Positions 35,734 to 42,741 of a DNA stretch of 64,000 nt are shown here, one piece after another. The notes below the pieces were generated by a model. The model was not told where the DNA came from, searched no databases, and was given only the letters and a program-made list of their open reading frames with translations. The position numbers were made by a program, and so were the translations under genes. Position 1 is the first letter of the stretch. Each line of letters starts with the position of its first letter. This DNA is from Ruminococcus_G sp050944435 (lineage in GTDB: Bacteria; Bacillota; Clostridia; Lachnospirales; Lachnospiraceae), in contig JBMNRB010000003.1 in assembly GCA_050944435.1 (NCBI GenBank), positions 62,001-126,000 of the forward strand, given 5' to 3'.

Positions 35734-36930
35734 CTATTCCTGCAGCAGCCAGTCAGCTATATCGTGAATGTTAACTCCTTCATAGCTGTATTTCGGATGT
35801 CTGGTCCGGGCGATAATCATCTTAGGATAAGCATCTCGTATTTGAAGCAGCGGTGAGCACTCCCTCTCAAATGTTTCCTGTCCAGAAATATCATCACTTA
35901 CCTGAATATATATTTTTTCGCTTCCTCTCTGTGCCACAAAGTCGATTTCTTTCTGATACAGTTTTCCGACATAAACATCATATCCACGGCGAAGAAGTTC
36001 GATACAGACTATATTCTCATATACTCTACCATAATCCATGTTTCTGCTTCCGAGAACCGCGTACCTGATACCAGTATCACATAAATAGAATTTTTCTGAA
36101 CTTTCCAGATATTTTTTCCCCCGAATATCATAACGCTTAATGTCATAAAAAACAAAGGCATTACACAAATATTTAATATATTTTCCAACCGTCACATGAT
36201 TCGTCGTAATCGTATTAGCTATCAGCAGTTTGCTGACCTTATTCGGAGATGTCAGGTTACTGATATTATCCATAAGGAACTCACTCAACCGCTGCAGAAC
36301 AAAAGTATCAGGCAAGGCATATTTTTGCACCAGATCTCTTGTAACAATCGTTTCGTAAACCTCTTTGATATAGTTCGTTCTGTCTTTCTCTGTTCTATAC
36401 AGATAGGAACCTGCAAGACCGCCCTGCATTGAATAACTATCAAAAAGCTTGTCTTTATCGCTGATTTCATCATAATACTGGCAATATTCCTGAAAACTGA
36501 AAGGGAACACATGAATTTCAATAAAACGTCCTGTAAAAAGAGTTGCCAGATCAGCACTCAGCAAAAAAGCATTTGAGCCAGTTACATAAATATCGTATTT
36601 TCCCTTAGAATACAGACTATTGATCGTAAGTTCAAATTTAGGACACATCTGGACTTCGTCAACAAAAAGATAATTTATTTTTCCTTCCTGATAATTTTCT
36701 TCCACATAGGAATGCAATGCATGGTATTCCTTAATTTCTTCATATGCCAGATCCATAAAATCAATGAAAATAATGTTAATATTTTCAAATTGACTTTTCA
36801 AATATTCAATATACGCCTGCATCAGTTTCGACTTGCCTGAGCGTCGAATACCAGTAATAATTTTAATATCAGGCGTTCCATTCAGTTCAATAATTCTATC
36901 AAGGTATTTTCTTCTCGTAATTATTTTCAT
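35734..36930 (-). CDS. AAA-14/DUF4143 family ATPase
   Basis: Predicted P-loop ATPase with an AAA-14 N-terminal domain and a DUF4143 C-terminal domain, a family abundant in gut anaerobes and archaea with no settled function. Walker A GIRRSGKS is at 27-34, Walker B YLFVDEVQMCPKFEL near 87, sensor VTGSNAFLLS near 117 followed by FTGRFIEIHVFPFSFQEY. The C-terminal part has VRGYDVYVGKLYQKEIDFVA-like features (here RRGYDVYVGKLYQKEIDFVA), a PD-(D/E)XK-like segment seen in this family. The length of 398 residues is normal. It has its own promoter and is flanked by the two 25-bp repeats, consistent with an inserted unit. Confidence 0.9.
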   Translation of the reverse strand: MKIITRRKYLDRIIELNGTPDIKIITGIRRSGKSKLMQAYIEYLKSQFENINIIFIDFMDLAYEEIKEYHALHSYVEENYQEGKINYLFVDEVQMCPKFELTINSLYSKGKYDIYVTGSNAFLLSADLATLFTGRFIEIHVFPFSFQEYCQYYDEISDKDKLFDSYSMQGGLAGSYLYRTEKDRTNYIKEVYETIVTRDLVQKYALPDTFVLQRLSEFLMDNISNLTSPNKVSKLLIANTITTNHVTVGKYIKYLCNAFVFYDIKRYDIRGKKYLESSEKFYLCDTGIRYAVLGSRNMDYGRVYENIVCIELLRRGYDVYVGKLYQKEIDFVAQRGSEKIYIQVSDDISGQETFERECSPLLQIRDAYPKMIIARTRHPKYSYEGVNIHDIADWLLQE

Positions 36931-36990
36931 ATTGTCACCACTTTCAAAAATTATATTTTTTTATTTTTTCGAAACCATCCTGTTGTGCTT

Positions 36991-37019
36991 ATTATATCGT
37001 CTGCATAGAGTATATGCAA
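36991..37019 (-). promoter_or_regulatory. Promoter of the AAA-14 ATPase gene
   Basis: -35 TTGCAT (37014-37019) and -10 TATAAT (36991-36996) with a 17-base spacer. Overlapping it is an inverted repeat, GCATA-TACTC-TATGC, that could be an operator. The leader to the start codon is AT-rich, about 55 bases. Confidence 0.65.
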
Positions 37020-37095
37020 GATATCGCTTTCAAAAAAGCAATATATTTTATTTTTTGAAAATGACCCTGTGACTGTTTCTTTTTTCCATGCAAAA

Positions 37096-37120
37096 AGGCA
37101 GGATGCCATACACCCTGCCC
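37096..37120 (-). repeat. 25-bp repeat, copy 2 (terminator-like after the flavodoxin remnant)
   Basis: Same 25 bases as 35681-35705. On the minus strand the GGCAGG/CCTGCC hairpin is here followed by TTTTT, so this copy looks like the original terminator of the flavodoxin gene that ends at 37149. Confidence 0.8.
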
Positions 37121-37148
37121 ACATTTCTGAATATTCAGTTCACTATAA

Positions 37149-37382
37149 TTACAGACCCAGTCCATTCACCCAGTCCTGCACATCTGCTTCGTCAGCTCCG
37201 GACTGGAATCTCATACCCTCCTGCCATTCTCCTGTGCCTGCCAGATCTGCCAGCAGCGTACCGCTGTCGCCGATTCCGGATGAAGAAGAGGTGCAGAACG
37301 GAATCACTGTTTTGCCTGTAAAGTCATTGGCCTCCACGAAGGTGTCCACCGGCCATGCGGCGATGCCCCACCAGATCGGATA
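37149..37382 (-). pseudogene. Flavodoxin-family remnant (C-terminal half)
   Basis: The preserved frame begins YPIWWGIAAWPVDTFVEAND, the conserved FMN-contact segment that follows the GYPIWWG motif in flavodoxin-fold proteins. It continues FTGKTVIPFCTSSSSGIGDS, then ends DVQDWVNGLGL. The codon in front of the Y is a stop, and the N-terminal half with the phosphate-binding loop is gone. Without it no FMN could be bound normally. An internal ATG could give a 66-residue fragment. It abuts a helicase remnant. Confidence 0.8.
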
Positions 37383-37394
37383 TTAAACCGAAGG

Positions 37395-38063
37395 TCATCT
37401 TCCCCAGCCCTTGACTTTACTGGGCTTTACGGGATACAAAAGTGTGTTTTGTGTTTCCACATTCCCCTGCCAGGCAATGGGAGTTGTCAGCATCATTGTG
37501 TCTAGCCTTGGGTAGTTAAAACCTTCTCCGATATATTGTCCGATGGCAACAAGAACCATTGATTCATTTACCGGAACATTTTTCATATTCTCACGGATCT
37601 GCTCGTTTTCCTTTCTGCTTCTGCCTCCTTTAAGCAGGAATACATGATCCGCCTTATCCCGGAGCATAGCAAGCAATATATCTGCATGATCTCTGAATTT
37701 TGTCAAAACGAGCGGAGTCCTGCCTTGCCTCAGACATTCTTCTACATCAGATATAATCTGCCTGTTTCTCACATCACTGCCGCGCACTGCGGCATATGCT
37801 TCATTGATCTTCCAGTCCTGTCCTGTAGTATTGATCAGCCTTGTAAATCTCGGATATACATAATGCGCAATTCCCTGAAGTTTCACTTTATCTTTTGCGC
37901 TGAAACGGTATCTGACTGGTCCGATCTGCATAAATATTTTTTGTTCCTGTCCGTCATCCCGTTTGGGAGTTGCGGTCAGGCCATAAACATATCTGGCAGA
38001 GACTTCTTTCACTACTGCCTCTGCGGTATCCGATGCACAGTGATGACATTCATCAGCGTATTG
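37395..38063 (-). pseudogene. DEAD/DEAH helicase remnant, truncated at both ends
   Basis: Recognisable superfamily 2 helicase core: the DEAD-box-like DECHH (near 38050), ARYVYGLTATPKRDDGQE (motif III region), LVLTKFRDHADILLAML, and GEGFNYPRLDTMMLTTPIAW near motif V. The sequence before DECHH is interrupted by a stop, so Walker A and the N-terminus are lost. After WQGNVE (37455) the normal QYAGRLHR-type motif VI is replaced by unrelated residues ending at 37395. A GTG at 38012 could start a 205-residue product, but it would lack ATP-binding motif I. Confidence 0.8.
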
Positions 38064-38202
38064 TCAATAAGGACAATAAAAGTTTTTCAATTTTCTGCTC
38101 GCCCATTCTCCCACGTGCGCTTTCTATTACTTGCATTATACCTCATCTCATTGCAACATAAAACCTGTTTGCCACAATGTCAAGTGATAGATTAAAAAAG
38201 GC

Positions 38203-38232
38203 ATAAGAAAGCACCGCCGAAGCGATGCTCTT
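38203..38232 (-). terminator. Terminator after the radical SAM cassette
   Basis: An 8-bp stem AGCATCGC / GCGGTGCT with a TTCG tetraloop followed by TTCTTATG on the minus strand. It lies 22 bases after the stop of the second radical SAM gene. Its sequence resembles the cargo terminators of the prophage. Confidence 0.75.
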
Positions 38233-38253
38233 AAAACCATATTGTTAAATGTG

Positions 38254-39165
38254 TCACCTGTTCCGCTTTCCCGTATTCTCTGTCCCCCGGACTTCTTCAT
38301 GGTAGAAATAATCTACGATAACCGGATGTCCCTGCGGCACTCTGCCGTAGGGCATTTCATTGTCCACAAAGGGGCAGTCATATTTCTTCGCCATCTCTTC
38401 GGCTTTTTTCTCCAGCGATTTGAAATAGCTGCGGTCATGCTTGTTATAGATCTCATCATAGAGTGGCACAAGGTCAGAATGCTTTTCTGCGATATAATCC
38501 ATAATCGTCTTTTTGAAGCCGCCCCGCAGGTTCAGGTTTTCCAGCCAGAACAGGTCGCACTGATCCTTGACACGCTCAAAAATTGCTTCAAAATCAGTGA
38601 TGCCAGGAAATACGGGAGAGACAAAGCAGACGGTGCGTATGCCTGCGTCATAGACCTGTTTCATGGCGGACAGCCGCCGTTCTATACTGACGGCATTGTC
38701 CATATCTTTTTTAAATTCCTCGTCCAGAGTGTTGATCGACCATGATACTGTGACTTGCCCCAGCTCTTTGAGTAAATTAATATCACGCACAACAAGATCG
38801 GATTTGGTGCAGATCAGAATGTCGGCACCGCTGCCTCTGAGCTGCTGAAGCAGCTTTCTTGTATTGCCGAACTGCTCCTCCTGGGGAAGGTAGCCGTCGG
38901 TCACGGAGCCGATGACGATGCGCTGTCCGGCGTACTTCTTTGGATTTTTGATCTCCGGCCAGTGCTTGATATCCAAAAAGGTGCCCCAATCCTCCGTGTG
39001 CCCGGTAAACCGCTTCATGAAAGAGGCGTAGCAGTACTTACAGCCGTGGGTGCAGCCTACATAGGGATTGACCGAGTAACCTCCCACCGGCAGATTGGAT
39101 TTGGTCATAATGTTTTTCGTTTCCACTTCGCCGATCAAGATGCCATTCATCTCTATTTGTGCCAT
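38254..39165 (-). CDS. Radical SAM protein, second of a tandem pair (mobile pair protein B type)
   Basis: Radical SAM enzyme of unknown reaction. The cluster-binding triad is C38-x3-C42-x2-C45 in VNPYVGCTHGCKYCYAS; the rest has GQRIVIGSVTDGYLPQEEQ and TVSWSINTLDEEF, giving an SPL-like SAM barrel. From memory of NCBI family names, this and the preceding gene match the radical SAM mobile pair proteins A and B, found together on mobile cassettes with a MarR regulator. Both genes are here, overlapping by 13 bases. Length is 303 residues. The substrate is unknown and I do not propose one. Confidence 0.88.
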   Translation of the reverse strand: MAQIEMNGILIGEVETKNIMTKSNLPVGGYSVNPYVGCTHGCKYCYASFMKRFTGHTEDWGTFLDIKHWPEIKNPKKYAGQRIVIGSVTDGYLPQEEQFGNTRKLLQQLRGSGADILICTKSDLVVRDINLLKELGQVTVSWSINTLDEEFKKDMDNAVSIERRLSAMKQVYDAGIRTVCFVSPVFPGITDFEAIFERVKDQCDLFWLENLNLRGGFKKTIMDYIAEKHSDLVPLYDEIYNKHDRSYFKSLEKKAEEMAKKYDCPFVDNEMPYGRVPQGHPVIVDYFYHEEVRGTENTGKRNR

Positions 39166-39842
39166 GCCTTCTGCACCTCCAATACTGTTTGGAATACCTT
39201 CGGGAACTCCTGGATCATGTTTTCTTCGCCAATGATCGGTGCGAGGTCTTCTTTCATGAAAACAGGGATTCCCAGCTCATGGGCCTGTTCCATCAGAGAA
39301 TACGCCCATGCCGGGTCTGTCCGCACTTTTTTGCTCTGCGCTCCAGTCATAGTGCCGATGACAGTCCACTCCATGTTCGAGAAGTCTACCTCTCCGGGGT
39401 CATCAAACAGCGGCTCGAAGGAGACATGATAGTGCTTTGCCCGAACATTTTCCCGCAGCGCATCCATACGCCACAGCTCGGATTTTCTGGTTACGGTGAC
39501 GCCAAACCAGGCGTTTTCCAGGTCCGTCTCGAAGTCCAGTAGGTCGGGGCGCTTGGTCAAAAAGAGGAACTGGTGCTGGGGGTTTTCTCGAATCTTTGCA
39601 AAGACCGCCTCCCTCCACGCCAGTTTCCAGCCTGACAAATCGCTCATACCAGTGAGCAGGAAGTTCTGCGGGCGCTCCTTTTCCATCAGCCGCAGCTTGT
39701 TTGAAAAAAACTCCGGCTTGCTGAAATCGTCAATCATGTGCCAGCGCCGGACATTGTTTCTGGCATAGCAGTAGGCGCAGCCTACCGTACAGCCAATGAC
39801 AAGATTCATATTCTGAATGTTGTCTTTGATACATATGCTCAT
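39153..39842 (-). CDS. Radical SAM protein, first of a tandem pair (mobile pair protein A type)
   Basis: Radical SAM protein of 229 residues. The cluster motif C18-x3-C22-x2-C25 lies in LVIGCTVGCAYCYARN; later segments such as QHQFLFLTKRPDLLDFET, AWFGVTVTRKSE and HVSFEPLFDDPGEVD resemble the DUF5131/phage Gp37-like group. Its ATG overlaps the MarR stop by one base (TGATG), and its 3' end overlaps the second radical SAM gene, so all are made from one transcript. The two proteins probably form one system; their reaction is not known. Confidence 0.87.
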   Translation of the reverse strand: MSICIKDNIQNMNLVIGCTVGCAYCYARNNVRRWHMIDDFSKPEFFSNKLRLMEKERPQNFLLTGMSDLSGWKLAWREAVFAKIRENPQHQFLFLTKRPDLLDFETDLENAWFGVTVTRKSELWRMDALRENVRAKHYHVSFEPLFDDPGEVDFSNMEWTVIGTMTGAQSKKVRTDPAWAYSLMEQAHELGIPVFMKEDLAPIIGEENMIQEFPKVFQTVLEVQKAWHK

Positions 39843-40273
39843 CAGAGAACCCCCTCTACATTGCTTAGTATTCGACGAAGATACCCCTCAAGCTGTTCGA
39901 TTTCATCCTGAGAAAACCCTTTGTAATAGATGCGGCCGATCTCTTCGCTGACCTCGTTATATTCCTGCTCCAGCCCCTTGGCCTCATCTGTCAGGAAGAT
40001 AAGGATCTTTCGCCGGTCCTTGTCGCCCCTGTCTCGATAGATTAGGTTCGCCGCTTCCATGCGGTCGAGCATACTGGTCAACGTAGTTGTGGCAAGGCCG
40101 GTTTCCTTTGACAATTCGCTGATGGGAATACCATCCTTCTGCCAAAGGATATAGAGAATTCTGCCTTGCGCACCGTTAAATGCATCTATATTCTTTTCGC
40201 TCAGTATGCGTTCAAAAACACGTCCTCCAACTTGTTTGATCCTGGTTATCAAAAATCCGCCTTGTTTTTTCAT
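39842..40273 (-). CDS. MarR-family transcriptional regulator
   Basis: Winged-helix repressor of 143 residues: helices including RILYILWQKDGIPISELSKE, recognition helix GLATTTLTSMLDRMEAANLI and the beta-wing IYRDRGDKDRRKILIFLT, with dimerisation helices at both ends. It is the second gene of the flavin-reductase/radical SAM cassette and probably controls the cassette promoter, where a short dyad lies between -35 and -10. The ligand is unknown. Confidence 0.92.
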   Translation of the reverse strand: MKKQGGFLITRIKQVGGRVFERILSEKNIDAFNGAQGRILYILWQKDGIPISELSKETGLATTTLTSMLDRMEAANLIYRDRGDKDRRKILIFLTDEAKGLEQEYNEVSEEIGRIYYKGFSQDEIEQLEGYLRRILSNVEGVL

Positions 40274-40327
40274 GTTGACACCTCAAACCGCAAGGCGGCT
40301 ATCCGCAGACAGCCACCTTGTCCTTTC

Positions 40328-40831
40328 TCATTTCTGCTGCGCAGCCGCAAATTCAGCGTAACCTTTCCATCCAAATACAGCATCCACATCTTCATCGCCG
40401 TAAACACCCTTGACATCACAGAGGTGGACAACATGATCGTCCGCATCCATCGTCTGGGCAACAGTCGCATGAATGAGAAGCTTGCAGGGAACAGGAGCCT
40501 TAATATTTGTGCCCTCCACTTCCTGCATCGTCAGACCGGCCTGAGCAGCCTTATCCGTATCACGTCCGGAGCAGGTACCGCAGCCAATCAGAGCGCCGGT
40601 TAATTCAACTCCGGGAATGGCGAGAACAACTTCTTTCTTCTCAGCCAGCAGTTCCAGACTGTAAGCCCCTTTGTTCAGGGAGAACATGATCTTTCCGGGA
40701 TTGGTGGAAGCGAAAGCCCAAAAAGCCAGAGTCGCAAGATTGGTGCTATCATCCGGTTTCTCGGTGCAGATCAGCGTCATGGAATTAGGGGAAGTGTAAG
40801 CGGGCGCATTGCCGATATTGATTTTGTTCAT
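40328..40831 (-). CDS. Flavin reductase-like protein
   Basis: FMN-binding split-barrel protein of the flavin reductase-like family, expected to bind FMN and possibly reduce flavin with NAD(P)H. Typical segments are SPNSMTLICTEKPDDSTNLA, FWAFASTNPGKIMFSL and VLAIPGVELTGALIGCGTCSG. The ATG at 40831 (MNKINIGN) has AAGGAGG 8 bases upstream, better than an ATG 27 bases earlier. Length is 167 residues. It leads the cassette MarR-radical SAM-radical SAM and may supply reducing power or be a bystander; this is inference. Confidence 0.87.
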   Translation of the reverse strand: MNKINIGNAPAYTSPNSMTLICTEKPDDSTNLATLAFWAFASTNPGKIMFSLNKGAYSLELLAEKKEVVLAIPGVELTGALIGCGTCSGRDTDKAAQAGLTMQEVEGTNIKAPVPCKLLIHATVAQTMDADDHVVHLCDVKGVYGDEDVDAVFGWKGYAEFAAAQQK

Positions 40832-40863
40832 GGTGGAATCCTCCTTGTTTAATTTCATTTAAG

Positions 40864-40893
40864 ATTATACTATATAGGAATATCCTCTGTCAA
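40864..40893 (-). promoter_or_regulatory. Near-consensus promoter of the flavin reductase/MarR/radical SAM cassette, with dyad
   Basis: -35 TTGACA (40888-40893) and -10 TATAAT (40864-40869) are both perfect, with an 18-base spacer. Inside the spacer is AGGATATTCCT, an inverted repeat with 4-bp arms, a plausible MarR operator; repressor binding there would block this strong promoter. Confidence 0.8.
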
Positions 40894-40962
40894 CTTTTTT
40901 TGTGGTTTTATATTGATTTCCCATATTTATCAGGAGTTTCCTTTTTGTGATTCGGCATACAA

Positions 40963-41070
40963 TTAGTCCTCCCCGGCTAAGGATGGCTTCACTGTCTTTA
41001 AGCTACAATCTTCGGGATTTTCCAAACTGTCCAGAGCATAGTCAAAGCTCTTTCGGATGATAGCCATCAT
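40963..41070 (-). pseudogene. Short gene remnant at the prophage border
   Basis: An open stretch reads HFSAADKMMAIIRKSFDYAL and ends DCSLKTVKPSLAGED before a TAA at 40963-40965. It looks like the C-terminal end of a longer protein whose upstream part is missing because the recombinase terminator and prophage begin directly before it. I do not recognise the family. It has no convincing ribosome site. It may be the 3' part of the gene into which the prophage integrated. Confidence 0.4.
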
Positions 41071-41083
41071 CTTATCAGCAGCA

Positions 41084-41121
41084 GAAAAATGAAGAAGCCG
41101 GTCAGATCACTCCAACCGGCT
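41084..41121 (-). terminator. Terminator after the recombinase operon
   Basis: Stem AGCCGGT / ACCGGCT with a 12-base loop, then TCTTCATTTTTC on the minus strand, 10 bases beyond the last recombinase stop. It marks the likely inner edge of the prophage end. Confidence 0.7.
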
Positions 41122-41130
41122 CCATATCCT

Positions 41131-42741
41131 TTATTCCTGCATCATCTTCATTACTTCATCCGAAAACTTCCACCGGATCTCCACATGCCCCGGATCATAT
41201 ACCAGAACCGTCTCGATCAGCGCATCCACGATCTTCTGGTCAAGTCCCTCTGTTCCAGAGAACCTTTCCACTGTCTCCAAAGCATCTTTTGTCCTTTCGT
41301 CCTGCACAGTTTCCCGTTCCTGAAGTTCCGTTTCCAATTCAGCAATCAGGCCGTCCAGCCGTTCTGCTTCCCTTGTAAACTCCGCACGCCTTTTCTGATA
41401 GACTTCCTTTTCCATATTTCCCGCCATGAACTGATCCATATTGGTAAACCGGTCTGCCTCACATTTAGCCTTCTCTTTCTGCAGGTCGGCCAGCTTCTTT
41501 ACCATGGCCGCATTGTTTCGTTCCATTTCTTCTTTCTTCCGTCCAATCTTCTTTTTAAAACTGCCGGCCGCCGCAAGAAGCCCTTTCACAGAATCCCAGA
41601 CTGCTTCGTTCAGTACATCCTCCCGCATATACTCTTTCGTACACCCGCCTGCTCCTGGCTGAGATGCGGCATGCTGGCAGTAGAAGTACCGGTAATCCAC
41701 CCCTCTGACGATCCCGCTCTTCAGCGGCATTGCCCGTCCGCAGGCACCGCACCTGACTTTACGCCACAGAGGATAATTCTTTTCAACGACACGCTTTGCA
41801 GGCCCGCGTTTCCGAAATATCTTCTGCGCCTGCAGAAACTCTTCCTTTGTGACAATACCCGGATGCATTCCTTCCACTATAACCTGTTCTTCCTTCGGCA
41901 CTGCCACAGAATGCTTCCATCCGACTCCGATGCCCTCACGTTTATGCTGGACCACGGCCCCGTAATACATTTCCTGTTTCAGGATCCGTCTTATGGAATG
42001 ATCGTTCCAGCACTCTAACGCGGATGTATTCCTGTATTTCTTCTTGCACGGATTCTTTCTCCGGAAGTATCCCGCAGGCGTTTCTGTGCCTTTCTCATTC
42101 AAATATCTCGCGATATCAATCAGCTTCTTCCCCTCGATTGCCATGCCAAAGATTTCCCTGACCACCGCAGCAGCCTCCGGATCAATAACCAGCTTATGCT
42201 TATCGCCCGGATCCCGCAGAAGCCCATAAGGCACATGACCGCCAATGTACTCGCCGTGCTTCATCTTCGCACGCTTTGCCGTTATCACCTTCACGGACAG
42301 GTCTTTACTGTAGAAATCATAAACAATATTCTTCAGCACCACATCCAGCCCTCCCGTGGTACCCTTGTAATCATTGCTGTCATAACCGTCATTCACGGAG
42401 ATGAACCGGACGCCCAGGAACGGGAAAATCCGTTCCAGATAATCGCCCAGTTCGATATAGTCACGCCCGAAACGCGAAAAGTCCTTCACGATCACACAGC
42501 CAATCTCGCCCTTCTTTATCTGTTCCAGGAGCCGCTCAAACGCAGGGCGCTTGAAGTTGGTACCGCTGTACCCATCGTCATAAAACTCCCTGACCCCGCA
42601 GTTTTTAAGGTCGGCATGGGAATTGATGTACCTCTGGATCAGATCTCTCTGATGCGCAATGCTTTCGCTCTCTGTCTTATTCTCTTTTTTCATTACGTCC
42701 TGGTCTGCCTGCGACAGACGGATATATTTACCGATCACCAT
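41131..42741 (-). CDS. Large serine recombinase (third of three in the operon)
   Basis: Site-specific recombinase for integration or excision. The catalytic serine is Ser10 in KYIRLSQADQD; the resolvase-type domain continues with DGYSGTNFKRPAFERLLEQI and VKDFSRFGRDYIELGDYLER. The recombinase domain and a zinc ribbon (VRCGACGRAMPLKSG with CQH after) follow, and a coiled-coil segment spans about residues 400-470. The length of 536 residues fits large serine recombinases. It starts within the end of the middle recombinase, with GGAGGC upstream. It shares domain layout but only moderate identity with the other two, so it is a separate paralogue. Confidence 0.93.
   Translation of the reverse strand: MVIGKYIRLSQADQDVMKKENKTESESIAHQRDLIQRYINSHADLKNCGVREFYDDGYSGTNFKRPAFERLLEQIKKGEIGCVIVKDFSRFGRDYIELGDYLERIFPFLGVRFISVNDGYDSNDYKGTTGGLDVVLKNIVYDFYSKDLSVKVITAKRAKMKHGEYIGGHVPYGLLRDPGDKHKLVIDPEAAAVVREIFGMAIEGKKLIDIARYLNEKGTETPAGYFRRKNPCKKKYRNTSALECWNDHSIRRILKQEMYYGAVVQHKREGIGVGWKHSVAVPKEEQVIVEGMHPGIVTKEEFLQAQKIFRKRGPAKRVVEKNYPLWRKVRCGACGRAMPLKSGIVRGVDYRYFYCQHAASQPGAGGCTKEYMREDVLNEAVWDSVKGLLAAAGSFKKKIGRKKEEMERNNAAMVKKLADLQKEKAKCEADRFTNMDQFMAGNMEKEVYQKRRAEFTREAERLDGLIAELETELQERETVQDERTKDALETVERFSGTEGLDQKIVDALIETVLVYDPGHVEIRWKFSDEVMKMMQE

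Noticed and set aside
37096..37120. CRISPR repeat pair or short palindromic repeat array
   Set aside because: Only two copies 1.4 kb apart with a protein-coding gene between; no regular spacers and no cas genes.
40274..40327. Attenuator between flavin reductase and MarR genes
   Set aside because: A short GGTGGCT/AGCCGCC hairpin exists but is not followed by a T-run, and no alternative structure or leader peptide is evident.
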